Below are positions 1 to 7,113 of a stretch of DNA of 7,839 bases, in pieces (position 1 is the stretch's first letter; every line of letters starts with the position of its first letter). The stretch spans positions 1-7,839 of the forward strand of contig JAEXFF010000281.1 of NCBI GenBank assembly GCA_023400335.1, written 5' to 3'. The notes below the pieces were generated by a model that was not told the DNA's origin, ran no database searches, and saw only the letters and a program-made list of their open reading frames with translations. A program made the translations under genes and the position numbers. This DNA is from Bacteroidota bacterium (GTDB lineage Bacteria; Bacteroidota; Bacteroidia; Bacteroidales; Marinifilaceae).

Positions 1-78
1 CGGATTTTCCACCTTAACCTCCCCCCGCTCTTTCCCCTTATTCTCTTCCCTTCCTTCAACCTGAATTTATGGATTTTT
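1..78. other. Window edge, no supported gene
   Basis: The + strand is almost pure pyrimidine here, so the minus strand is a run of G and A. A minus-strand frame stays open from a stop near position 70 to the window edge and would read as a charged, low-complexity peptide, but it has no ATG and no recognisable motif. It could be the leader or beginning of a further minus-strand gene downstream of the DUF721 gene, lying mostly outside the window. Nothing firmer can be said. Confidence 0.3.
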
Positions 79-372
79 CTACTTTATAATCATTTCCTTA
101 ACGACTTTTTCCCCCAACCGGTCATTTAAAGCCGTAATGATTCCTTCTCTCACCATCATAATCTCATTTCTTACTACAGAAGAAGTAAAACTCACAAACA
201 ATTTTCCCTCCACCATGTAAATATTCTTTGTCTTCGAAGCGATCAGCTTACCTACAACCTGCGGCCAGATTTCGGAAACCTCGTATTCCTTGAATTTCTG
301 ATCCAATCCCATTTGCTTCAAAACAAGTCCAACAAGTTCATCTAGTTTCTGTGTTTTTCCCTGACTGATCAT
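79..372 (-). CDS. DUF721 (DciA-like) small protein
   Basis: This 97-residue protein belongs to the DUF721 family. Members related to DciA help load the replicative helicase in many bacteria; the short Bacteroidota versions are less studied, so the role in replication or nucleic acid binding is an inference from the family. The visible marks are WPQVVG (residues 36-41, the WxxVVG family motif), then a basic stretch around KTKNIY (47-52), LFVSF (58-62) and SSVVRNE (64-70), which is the conserved C-terminal core. I placed the start at the ATG at 372. The frame can be extended to a TTG at 396 (105 residues), but the family normally begins shortly before the first helix and the extension adds nothing recognisable. 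It lies 67 bases downstream of recF on the same strand and is probably co-transcribed with it. No signal peptide or membrane segment is present, so it is cytoplasmic. Confidence 0.88.
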   Translation of the reverse strand: MISQGKTQKLDELVGLVLKQMGLDQKFKEYEVSEIWPQVVGKLIASKTKNIYMVEGKLFVSFTSSVVRNEIMMVREGIITALNDRLGEKVVKEMIIK

Positions 373-393
373 CCGGCTTTTCCCTTTAAATTG

Positions 394-401
394 CAAATAT
401 A
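394..401 (-). promoter_or_regulatory. Weak candidate -7 box before DUF721 gene
   Basis: On the minus strand this reads TATATTTG, followed by C, matching the Bacteroidota -7 consensus TAnnTTTG. A transcript would begin about 15 bases before the ATG at 372. I see no TTG element at the usual -33 distance, and the region is AT-rich, so a chance match is likely. If real, it would be a secondary promoter inside the recF operon. Confidence 0.2.
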
Positions 402-439
402 ATATAAATCATACGTCTCTCTTCTATCGAAGTTCAAAA

Positions 440-1546
440 TTAAAAAAGAGTTCCGTCTTCTACCCGGAATAAAGTATATTCTTTTCCCTGTGTACTCAAC
501 ATTTCATCAATGTGTTCCCGGTTCGTATCCGTAATGAATATTTGTCCAAAAATATCTCCTCCCACAAGCTTTATTATCTGTTCCACCCGTCCGGCATCCA
601 GTTTATCAAAAATATCATCCAGCAATAACATGGGCTTTAATTGATTAACCCGGTACAACCAAACATATTGAGCCAGCTTCAAAGCGATTAAAAAAGTCTT
701 TTTCTGCCCTTGGGAGCCGATTTTCCGGACCGGATAACCTTCAATTTCCAATAAGATATCGTCCCGGTGTATCCCTGCTGTGGTGTATGCCAGCAAGCGG
801 TCCTTTTCCAAAGCCGCTTCTAAAGCAAGCTTTATGTCTCCTTCCCCAACCGAACTATGATAGCGTAAATTTACTTTTTCTTTCCCCGAAGAAATCAATT
901 CATAATATTCCCGGAATACGTTTTTAAAATCTTCCAGAAAATCCAGCCTCTTCCTCCACACTTCCTCTCCATATTCCACCAATTGTTCATCCCATATCTC
1001 CAAAGCTTCCCGGTCCAAACTCCCCCCAACAGAAGCCTTCAATAAAGCATTCCGCTGCAAGAGAGCTTTATTGTAACGAATCAGGGCCTGTAAATAATCC
1101 CGGTCACACTGACAAATAATGTGATCTACCAACCGCCGGCGTTCTTCGCTTCCCCCTTCGATCAATTTCACATCTTCGGGCGAAATCATCACAAGAGGCA
1201 GTAAACCGATATGTTCCGACAATTTAGTATACGCCTTCTGATTCTTTTTAAAAATTTTCTTTTGTCCCCGTTTTACCCCGCAATAAATATCCAGCTCCTC
1301 TCCCCTTTGCTCATACTTTCCCTGTAATACAAAAAACGGTTCCCCATGACGAATATTTTGGTTATCCGGCAAATTAAAATAACTTTTACACATCGACAAC
1401 TGATAGATGGCATCCAGAATATTTGTCTTCCCCACTCCGTTATTTCCGATAAAACAATTAAAACCGGAACAAAACACAACTTCAGCCTCCGCTATATTTT
1501 TAAAATTGACAATATTTAATTTTTTTAAAGTCATAAACTTTTTCAT
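440..1546 (-). CDS. recF: DNA replication and repair protein RecF
   Basis: RecF is an SMC-like ATPase that, with RecO and RecR, helps load RecA at single-strand gaps during recombinational repair; it acts on DNA in the cytoplasm. The 368-residue product has the normal length. Visible motifs are the Walker A loop GNNGVGKTN (34-42), the RecF-typical GIHRDD (258-263), the ABC signature SQGQ (278-281) and the Walker B segment LLLDDIFDKLD (307-317), followed by FITDT (337-341), so all catalytic elements are intact. The start is either the ATG at 1546 or the in-frame ATG at 1534 (giving MTLKKLNIVNF, closer to the usual RecF beginning). I keep the longer form, but the shorter one is equally plausible because no Shine-Dalgarno sequence separates them. 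A DUF721 gene follows on the same strand after 67 bases, probably in one operon. A -7 box lies about 45 bases upstream. Confidence 0.97.
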   Translation of the reverse strand: MKKFMTLKKLNIVNFKNIAEAEVVFCSGFNCFIGNNGVGKTNILDAIYQLSMCKSYFNLPDNQNIRHGEPFFVLQGKYEQRGEELDIYCGVKRGQKKIFKKNQKAYTKLSEHIGLLPLVMISPEDVKLIEGGSEERRRLVDHIICQCDRDYLQALIRYNKALLQRNALLKASVGGSLDREALEIWDEQLVEYGEEVWRKRLDFLEDFKNVFREYYELISSGKEKVNLRYHSSVGEGDIKLALEAALEKDRLLAYTTAGIHRDDILLEIEGYPVRKIGSQGQKKTFLIALKLAQYVWLYRVNQLKPMLLLDDIFDKLDAGRVEQIIKLVGGDIFGQIFITDTNREHIDEMLSTQGKEYTLFRVEDGTLF

Positions 1547-1591
1547 CTGCCATAAAAATCCGTTTTCTACTCACTTCTTTCCCACTGCATA

Positions 1592-1599
1592 CAAAGATA
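1592..1599 (-). promoter_or_regulatory. Candidate recF promoter, -7 box
   Basis: On the minus strand this is TATCTTTG, an exact match to the Bacteroidota -7 consensus TAnnTTTG. It sits in an AT-rich gap, and transcription would start near 1585, giving a leader of about 40-50 bases before the recF start codons. No clear TTG is visible at the -33 position, so the call rests on the -7 box and its placement. Confidence 0.5.
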
Positions 1600-1744
1600 T
1601 TAAGATTTCGCGGAATATCGGTAAAATCCGACTTAATAAAGTAAGTATTTGAAAATTAGGTTATTTATAGCATTTTTTCAATATTCCTTTCTAAATTAAA
1701 GGACAGGACGGGGAGAAATTAAGCAGAAGGAAGCAAACGGATCT

Positions 1745-1781
1745 TTTCCTTTTTAGTATAGATAAAAACATGGAAAGGAAA
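1745..1781 (-). terminator. Possible hairpin after AraC-family gene
   Basis: TTTCCTTT (1745-1752) and AAAGGAAA (1774-1781) are perfect inverse complements with a 21-base loop, starting just past the stop codon of the AraC-family gene. In the minus-strand transcript this could form an 8-pair stem. The loop is long, the stem is mostly A-U and no U-run follows, so it is a poor intrinsic terminator. The rest of the 240-base gap up to recF shows only the recF promoter box. Confidence 0.2.
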
Positions 1782-1786
1782 CAGAA

Positions 1787-2662
1787 TCAGAAAAAGAAAC
1801 TTTCCCTGTATTTAGAAGGGGACATCCCTGTATAACGGCGGAAATAGCGGCTCAGTGTCGCATGATCGGGGAAATTCGTCCGGGCAGCTATCGATTTGAT
1901 GTCCAGTGACGAGTCCCTGAGCAACATCTTGATCTCATAAATCGTGTAATAGACAATCCATTCACGGGCGGACTGTCCGCTGACGTTTCTGACGAGATTC
2001 GTAAGGGATTTCGGAGTAAGGCTTAGTTTTTCGGCATAATAGGCTACGTCCTTGTCGGGGGAATGTTCTTCAATAATATATTGCATAAACAGAAAAGCAG
2101 TCTCCTCCCTATGCGTATAACGGGTCTTCTCCTCCGTAGGGTCGTTGATATAAACCATATAAACCGTCCAATAATAGGTCCTTAAAAATTGCACAATTGT
2201 TTCGCGCCGGCAATTTGGGGATGAGTTTACTTTCCAGTAAGTCAGCAAGTCGCAATAGTTTATAAAACGCCGTATATGTCCTTCGTCAGGTTTGGATGCT
2301 ATATGTCTCCGCATATAGGCCAGGAATCCCGGGCGCAATCTGCATAGCCCGCTCAGTATATCAGTGAACAGGGTAAGTGTAATACAGAAAAAAGTCATCC
2401 GGAAATCCTCACTCCTGTTTTTTATGGATACGAGCTGCCACGGCATCAGTGTAACAACCATTCCCGGAATGATCCTGAACCTGCAGTCAAACACCTGAAT
2501 AGTCGCCGTACCCAATACGCAAACAGCTCCAATCCCCTCTTTGAGATAGGCAGGACATTCCGAAACGGGAAAGACGGAAAGTTCCGTATGAATACTGAAT
2601 TCCTCTTTTTCCGGTACTCCTGGTCCGGCCATATCTGTGTGTAGTTTTTCGTTTAACGGCAT
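1787..2662 (-). CDS. AraC-family transcriptional regulator
   Basis: This 291-residue cytoplasmic DNA-binding protein has the AraC/XylS layout. The N-terminal half (about 25-110) looks like a small ligand-sensing cupin-type domain, with segments such as GTATIQVFDCRFRIIPGMVV (51-70). The C-terminal half holds the two helix-turn-helix motifs: the first at about 205-229 (DVAYYAEKLSLTPKSLTNLV), the second at about 252-287, including SIAARTNFPDHATLSRYFRR (257-276) and the classic ending YTGMSPSKYRE. There is no receiver domain, so it cannot be a direct phosphotransfer partner of the neighbouring kinases. It is divergent from the kinase pair across a 177-base gap, suggesting that it controls that pair, itself, or both; this is inferred from position. 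The ATG at 2662 leaves almost no leader if the -7 box at 2672-2679 is used; the in-frame ATG at 2632 (residue 11) would be an alternative start. The ligand is unknown. Confidence 0.9.
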   Translation of the reverse strand: MPLNEKLHTDMAGPGVPEKEEFSIHTELSVFPVSECPAYLKEGIGAVCVLGTATIQVFDCRFRIIPGMVVTLMPWQLVSIKNRSEDFRMTFFCITLTLFTDILSGLCRLRPGFLAYMRRHIASKPDEGHIRRFINYCDLLTYWKVNSSPNCRRETIVQFLRTYYWTVYMVYINDPTEEKTRYTHREETAFLFMQYIIEEHSPDKDVAYYAEKLSLTPKSLTNLVRNVSGQSAREWIVYYTIYEIKMLLRDSSLDIKSIAARTNFPDHATLSRYFRRYTGMSPSKYRESFFF

Positions 2663-2667
2663 ATTTT

Positions 2668-2684
2668 ATGACAAACATAGTCAT
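2668..2684. promoter_or_regulatory. Inverted repeat over AraC-gene promoter
   Basis: ATGAC (2668-2672), seven spacer bases and GTCAT (2680-2684) form a perfect 5-7-5 inverted repeat. Its spacer covers most of the candidate -7 box of the AraC-family gene. The GTCATTT half occurs again at 2692-2698 and 2806-2812 as direct copies. An autorepression operator is a reasonable guess, but the half-sites are short and no binding is shown. Confidence 0.3.
2672..2679 (-). promoter_or_regulatory. Candidate AraC-gene promoter, -7 box
   Basis: The minus strand reads TATGTTTG, matching TAnnTTTG. Transcription would start near 2666, only a few bases before the ATG at 2662, implying a nearly leaderless message or use of the downstream ATG at 2632. 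No -33 element is evident. Confidence 0.35.
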
Positions 2685-2720
2685 TTCTTCCGTCATTTTA
2701 CTCTATTTTCCTCATTGTCT

Positions 2721-2733
2721 GGCAATCATTGCC
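2721..2733. promoter_or_regulatory. Perfect palindrome, operator candidate
   Basis: GGCAATCATTGCC is a perfect inverted repeat with 6-base arms and a single central base. It lies near the middle of the divergent gap between the AraC-family gene and the kinase pair, about 50 bases upstream of the predicted kinase transcript start and about 60 upstream of the regulator's. That is a fitting place for an activator or shared operator. The bound protein is unknown; AraC proteins more often use direct repeats, so another factor is possible. Confidence 0.4.
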
Positions 2734-2762
2734 CCATTTCATCGTAAATCTAGTTTATAAAT

Positions 2763-2770
2763 TAATTTTG
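2763..2770 (+). promoter_or_regulatory. Candidate kinase-operon promoter, -7 box
   Basis: TAATTTTG matches the TAnnTTTG consensus. Transcription would start near 2777, giving a leader of about 60 bases before the ATG at 2840. No TTG is visible at the usual -33 distance, which would suit a promoter that needs an activator, but the AT-rich setting makes a chance match possible. Confidence 0.4.
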
Positions 2771-2839
2771 TATCTATAAAAATTGTCTATACACAAAAAA
2801 ACTTTGTCATTTAATCGAAGTCCGTAATATACACTTTAT

Positions 2840-4372
2840 ATGTGTGCCGCAACTAAAAATCCCAATAAAAAAATTCCTGACGAGGATGACCGGCATGGAG
2901 TATGCCACTGTCCGGGTTCAGGTTATTACTCTGACCTAATGCTGGAAGCGATGCAGACCAGTGTTATCTTTTTCAATAACGACGGCGCCATCTACCGTAC
3001 CAACACACTGGCCCGCAAAGACTTACATATAACAGATGAAATTGTAGGACGGCTTCTTCCCGAACTATTATCGGTCATTAATAATGAAAACGATATATTG
3101 TCTGAGCTCATGGACGGCCTGGATATTTCCGCAACGGATCAGGTACAACTGCCGGCCGGTACCATCGTGCGCTGCGCTTCTTCAAAAGTACAGTTCTTCG
3201 CCAGTGGCTGTATTACCCGTCTGGAATGCGGACGGCATCTGTTCTCATTCCGAAATATCATGGATGAAATTACGCGGGAACAGATACTGAGCATGATATT
3301 GGCACGGACAAAGATTTTTCCGTGGTTTTATGATACGGACCGAAATAAAATGCTGATCGATACCCACTGGTTCTCCTACCTGGGTATTCCTGCCGGCGAC
3401 TGTACGATAACCCAGGAAGAATTTTTTGCCCGCGTGCATCCTGACGAACGGAAGACATTGGCCGAAGCACTCCGGTCACAACTTTTCGAACAAGAGATAC
3501 AGGATATATTTTATTACCGCTTAATGCGGGGAGACGGTACATGGGAATGGTTTTCCGAACAATCCATGTATCTCGGGCGGGCCAACGACGGATCACCCTA
3601 CCGTGTTGTAGGGGTCTGCCAGAGTATTCAGGATCATAAGACTACGGAAGAAAATCTTCGTTCAGCCCGCGATAAAGCGCAGGAAAGCGACCGTCTTAAA
3701 TCAGCCTTCCTCGCCAATATGAGCCATGAAATCCGTACCCCCCTGAATGCTATTGTAGGATTCTCACATCTGCTTACCGGAGAAGAGATCGATCTCTGCA
3801 ATGAGGAAGCCAGAGAATACGCAGCCTTAATCAATAAGAATTGCGACTACCTGATCACGCTGTTTACGGATATTCTCGATCTTTCGCGTATTGAAACCGG
3901 TTCTATGGAATTCTGTTTTACAGACCATTCCCTCTCACAGGTCCTGTCCGATATTTACGAAAAATACGCAAAGGAAATGCCGGAAGGAGTGAAATTCAAC
4001 CTATTGATTCCTCCCGGTGACACCCGGATCTATACCGATGCTCAGCGCCTACGGCAAGTAATGGGACATATAGTGGAAAATGCCATAAAATTTACGGCAA
4101 AGGGCCATATTGATCTCGGCTGCATGTTTACAGGCGACGGAAACGAGGTCCGCTTGTTCGTAGCCGATACCGGATGCGGTATTCCTCCGGACATGACCGA
4201 AAAGATATTCGACCGTTTTTATAAAATCGACTCTTTCAAGCAAGGCGCCGGATTGGGCCTTTCAGTCTGTAAAACGATCATAGAGGGTATGAGTGGCAAA
4301 ATCAACGTATCCTCCCAACCGGGGAAAGGTTCCCGGTTCACCGTTAAAATTCCAGTAAAACTACAGAAATAA
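2840..4372 (+). CDS. Soluble PAS-PAS sensor histidine kinase
   Basis: This 510-residue kinase should autophosphorylate on His and pass the phosphate to a response regulator not encoded in this window. Order of parts: a short N-terminal tail with a HGVCHC cluster (19-24); a PAS-like domain at about 31-140; a second PAS (PAS_3 type) at about 152-265 with HPDER (200-204) and TWEWF (234-238); a coiled linker (265-285); HisKA with the H-box around His296 in MSHEIRTP; and a HATPase with the N-box at Asn414, G1 at DTGCG (443-447), an F-box at 457-460, G2 at GAGLGL (469-474) and G3 at PGKGSRF (494-500). All catalytic boxes are intact. There is no signal peptide or membrane segment, so it is cytoplasmic. 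An in-frame TAA at 2825-2827 limits the start to the ATG at 2840 or later. The next kinase gene begins 11 bases after this stop, so the two form an operon. The signal is unknown. Confidence 0.93.
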   Translation: MCAATKNPNKKIPDEDDRHGVCHCPGSGYYSDLMLEAMQTSVIFFNNDGAIYRTNTLARKDLHITDEIVGRLLPELLSVINNENDILSELMDGLDISATDQVQLPAGTIVRCASSKVQFFASGCITRLECGRHLFSFRNIMDEITREQILSMILARTKIFPWFYDTDRNKMLIDTHWFSYLGIPAGDCTITQEEFFARVHPDERKTLAEALRSQLFEQEIQDIFYYRLMRGDGTWEWFSEQSMYLGRANDGSPYRVVGVCQSIQDHKTTEENLRSARDKAQESDRLKSAFLANMSHEIRTPLNAIVGFSHLLTGEEIDLCNEEAREYAALINKNCDYLITLFTDILDLSRIETGSMEFCFTDHSLSQVLSDIYEKYAKEMPEGVKFNLLIPPGDTRIYTDAQRLRQVMGHIVENAIKFTAKGHIDLGCMFTGDGNEVRLFVADTGCGIPPDMTEKIFDRFYKIDSFKQGAGLGLSVCKTIIEGMSGKINVSSQPGKGSRFTVKIPVKLQK

Positions 4373-4383
4373 TTTACAAAACG

Positions 4384-7113
4384 ATGAGCAATAATACTCC
4401 TCTCCAAATATCGGACCTATATGGCCCGGTATTGGACACCCTACCCGATATGCTTGTTCTCTACGACAAAGATATTACAGTACTGGACACTATACACCCT
4501 ATCCCCGAATTGATATCAGAACAACCGGAAGTTTTTACCGGTATGACGTCTGAACGCCTGAAACAAATTACCGGAACCCATTTCAGTCAACTGGCAACCG
4601 TCATCCGAACCCGGAAACCCAGCCGGTTCGTTTTCCGGTATAAAGGATATAAGAGCAACAAAACCCAATATTATGAAGCCTTTCTTGCCTGTCCGGAAGC
4701 CGATTATGCCCTCGCCTATATCCGCACCCTCCATGAAGAGTCTGTCGCAATGATGGAAACCGAACACCTGCATTATTTTTTTACCGAAGTACTCGAAAAC
4801 ATTGCAATACCGATCACGGTCAAAAGTCTGGATACGGGACGTTATCTCTTTTGGAGTAAAAAAATGGAAATATTCGGCCGTACAGCCAGTGAAATGATCG
4901 GTTTCAACGAAACCTTATTCTTATCCGAGGAAAAAGCGCTTCGGGTACAGCAAATTGATCAGGACTTGGTTCGGGAGAAAAACAAACAGTATCAGGGTAT
5001 TGAGAAATACACGCTATGCGACGGGAAAGAGCATACATTCGTCATTACCCGGACTTTATTCACATTCGGGGCTGAAAAACTGGTTATGGCCAGTGCTCTC
5101 GACATCTCAGAACTCAGAAAGACCCAGGCATCCCTGCTATACACAAAGGATGAGCTGGCCCGCAAGAATATGACACTTTCTTCAGTACTGAGTCTGGCTA
5201 AGGTAATCCCCTGGGGGTGTGACCTCGAAAAAAATATTTTCTATTGCGACTACGACGCTTACCATCCCCACACTGCTACGGAGCCTGACGAACACGGGTG
5301 TTATGCCGTTCCTATGCACAACTATTTCACAGGTATCCATCCTGATTACCGGGAGGAAGCGATCCGGATGATCGCAGAAATGGCCGAAGGACAACGGACG
5401 GAATTTCACGAAACCTATCGGGTACACTGGTTCAACGAACAACAATGGGAATGGGTACAAATACAATGTAACGTCGCCCGGAAAGGGGCGAACGGAAAAC
5501 CCGTCTCACTAATCGGTTCTGCTCAACGGATTACCGGGCAGAAAGAGACAGAACTGGCTTTGCTGCAAGCAAAGGAAGAACTGAACATAAAAAATGTCAT
5601 GCTTTCCTCTGTATTGGGTATCGCACAGGTCATTCCCTGGCACGGGGACCTGCAAACAGGCCTGTTTTCCTGTGATTATAACGCCTATCACCACGAAGAA
5701 ACCGCAAACCCTGATGAAAAAGGAAAATATACGGTTACCTTTAATCATTTTTTTTCCCGTATCCATCCGGACTTTCAGGAACATGCCGTCAAACGATTCA
5801 ATGACCTGGTTGCAGGATGTATATCCGAGTATCATGAAGTTTATCCCATTCACTGGTACAATAACCGGGAATACGAATGGCTGGAGACCCAAAGCAGTAT
5901 TCCTAAAAACGGAATTGACGACAATCCTCAGCAGCTGATCGGTTCGGCACGTGTAATTACCGCCCAGAAACAAATGGAAGAATCCCTGCGCAAAGCCAAG
6001 GAACAGGCCGAGCGCAGCAATACCCTTAAAAGTGCCTTTCTGGCCAACATGAGCCATGAAATACGCACTCCCCTGAATGCCATTGTCGGTTTTTCAGAAC
6101 TATTGGCCGAGGCTGTTGAGGAGGAAGAAAAAAAGGAATATCTCAACATCATTAAAAATAGCAATGCTTTGTTGTTGCAGCTGATAGGAGATATTCTCGA
6201 TCTGTCAAAGATAGAAGCCGGGACATTGGAGTTTGTTTTCGCCGACCATGATCTGAACGAAATGATGGAGGAATTCCGGCAGACTTCCCGCATGAAAATA
6301 GCCGATCCCGCCATAGAGGTAGCCTGGAAGGACAGCCTGCCCGGTTGTAGGATCCATACTGACCGGGGACGCCTTTTGCAGGTTTTGCACAACTTTATCA
6401 ACAACGCGGCCAAATTCACCCGCCAGGGGCATATCCATTTCGGCTACCGCAAACAATCGGACGGCCGCTGGTATTTTTACGTGGAAGATACGGGCTGCGG
6501 TATTGAGGCCGGTAAAATAGACGATATATTCGAGCGTTTCGTCAAACTCGACGCGAAAGTGAAGGGCACCGGACTAGGCCTTGCGATCAGTAAAAGTATC
6601 ATCGAGCGTCTGGGCGGTGAAATCGGGGTTACCTCCGTGGAAGGAGAAGGATCGACATTCTGGTTTCTGCTACCCGCCGAATGCGTCACTACATCAAGCC
6701 CTTTGACAGGAAGCCCGGAGGAAACCGGCTACACCTCCCCCTGTACGAATTCCGACCGGCAAACCCTGCTGATTGCCGAAGATGACCCGGCCAACTATAA
6801 ATTATTCGAGGTTATGCTTAAAAAACATTATACGCTCCAGCACGCCTGGAACGGACGTGAAGCTGTGGAAATGTTCAAGGCAAACCGTCCCAGCATGATA
6901 CTGATGGATATCAAAATGCCGGAAATGGACGGCTATGAGGCAACAGCCGCTATCCGTAAGCTATCGACCGACATCCCTATCGTGGCTGTGACTGCTTTCG
7001 CTTATCCCGAAGATATGCGCCGCATACTCTCCAGCGGATTTAACGGCTGTTTGCCCAAACCCGTCAGCGGAGAAAGTCTGAAGAAAAAAATTTCGGAACT
7101 ATGCCCCAAGTAA
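4384..7113 (+). CDS. Soluble four-PAS hybrid histidine kinase
   Basis: This 909-residue hybrid kinase joins sensing, autophosphorylation and an internal receiver. Order: PAS-like 1 (about 10-115), PAS 2 (about 125-245), PAS 3 (about 255-389) and PAS 4 (about 397-531), the last two being tandem copies; a coiled linker; HisKA with phospho-acceptor His558 in MSHEIRTP; HATPase with the N-box at Asn673-Asn674, G1 at DTGCG (702-706), an F-box at 715-719, G2 at GTGLGL (728-733) and G3 at EGEGS (753-757); a Ser/Thr/Pro-rich linker (about 765-793); and a receiver (about 794-909) with acidic Glu799, Asp800 and Asp801, phospho-acceptor Asp842, Thr870 and Lys892. All key residues are present. It has no membrane segment, no Hpt domain and no DNA-binding output. 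Its kinase core is a paralogue of the preceding kinase, and the 11-base spacing implies co-transcription. The receiver may be a relay intermediate, a phosphate sink, or a target of the first kinase. Confidence 0.93.
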   Translation: MSNNTPLQISDLYGPVLDTLPDMLVLYDKDITVLDTIHPIPELISEQPEVFTGMTSERLKQITGTHFSQLATVIRTRKPSRFVFRYKGYKSNKTQYYEAFLACPEADYALAYIRTLHEESVAMMETEHLHYFFTEVLENIAIPITVKSLDTGRYLFWSKKMEIFGRTASEMIGFNETLFLSEEKALRVQQIDQDLVREKNKQYQGIEKYTLCDGKEHTFVITRTLFTFGAEKLVMASALDISELRKTQASLLYTKDELARKNMTLSSVLSLAKVIPWGCDLEKNIFYCDYDAYHPHTATEPDEHGCYAVPMHNYFTGIHPDYREEAIRMIAEMAEGQRTEFHETYRVHWFNEQQWEWVQIQCNVARKGANGKPVSLIGSAQRITGQKETELALLQAKEELNIKNVMLSSVLGIAQVIPWHGDLQTGLFSCDYNAYHHEETANPDEKGKYTVTFNHFFSRIHPDFQEHAVKRFNDLVAGCISEYHEVYPIHWYNNREYEWLETQSSIPKNGIDDNPQQLIGSARVITAQKQMEESLRKAKEQAERSNTLKSAFLANMSHEIRTPLNAIVGFSELLAEAVEEEEKKEYLNIIKNSNALLLQLIGDILDLSKIEAGTLEFVFADHDLNEMMEEFRQTSRMKIADPAIEVAWKDSLPGCRIHTDRGRLLQVLHNFINNAAKFTRQGHIHFGYRKQSDGRWYFYVEDTGCGIEAGKIDDIFERFVKLDAKVKGTGLGLAISKSIIERLGGEIGVTSVEGEGSTFWFLLPAECVTTSSPLTGSPEETGYTSPCTNSDRQTLLIAEDDPANYKLFEVMLKKHYTLQHAWNGREAVEMFKANRPSMILMDIKMPEMDGYEATAAIRKLSTDIPIVAVTAFAYPEDMRRILSSGFNGCLPKPVSGESLKKKISELCPK
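5146..5976 (+). repeat. Tandem PAS duplication in hybrid kinase
   Basis: Residues 255-389 and 397-531 of the hybrid kinase align without a gap at a fixed offset of 142 residues (426 bases). By hand alignment about 61 of 135 positions are identical. Shared landmarks are LSSVL, VIPW, CDYxAYH, PDE, IHPD, HE, HW, EW, LIGSA and QK. Each copy is a PAS_3-type domain preceded by its own coiled linker, so the unit duplicated was linker plus PAS. The two DNA copies have diverged considerably, so this is an old duplication and not a recent slip. Confidence 0.85.

Noticed and set aside
373..396. TTG start extending the DUF721 protein by eight residues
   Set aside because: The ATG at 372 gives the usual family length and start, and the extension overlaps a possible -7 box.
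5509..6057. Minus-strand frame of 182 codons inside the hybrid kinase
   Set aside because: It lies opposite clear PAS domains, has no recognisable domain, and is Phe/Gly-rich in the way antisense frames of such genes are.
5928..6419. Minus-strand frame of 163 codons over the HisKA/HATPase region
   Set aside because: It is the antisense of the conserved kinase core; a similar antisense peptide appears opposite the first kinase for the same reason.
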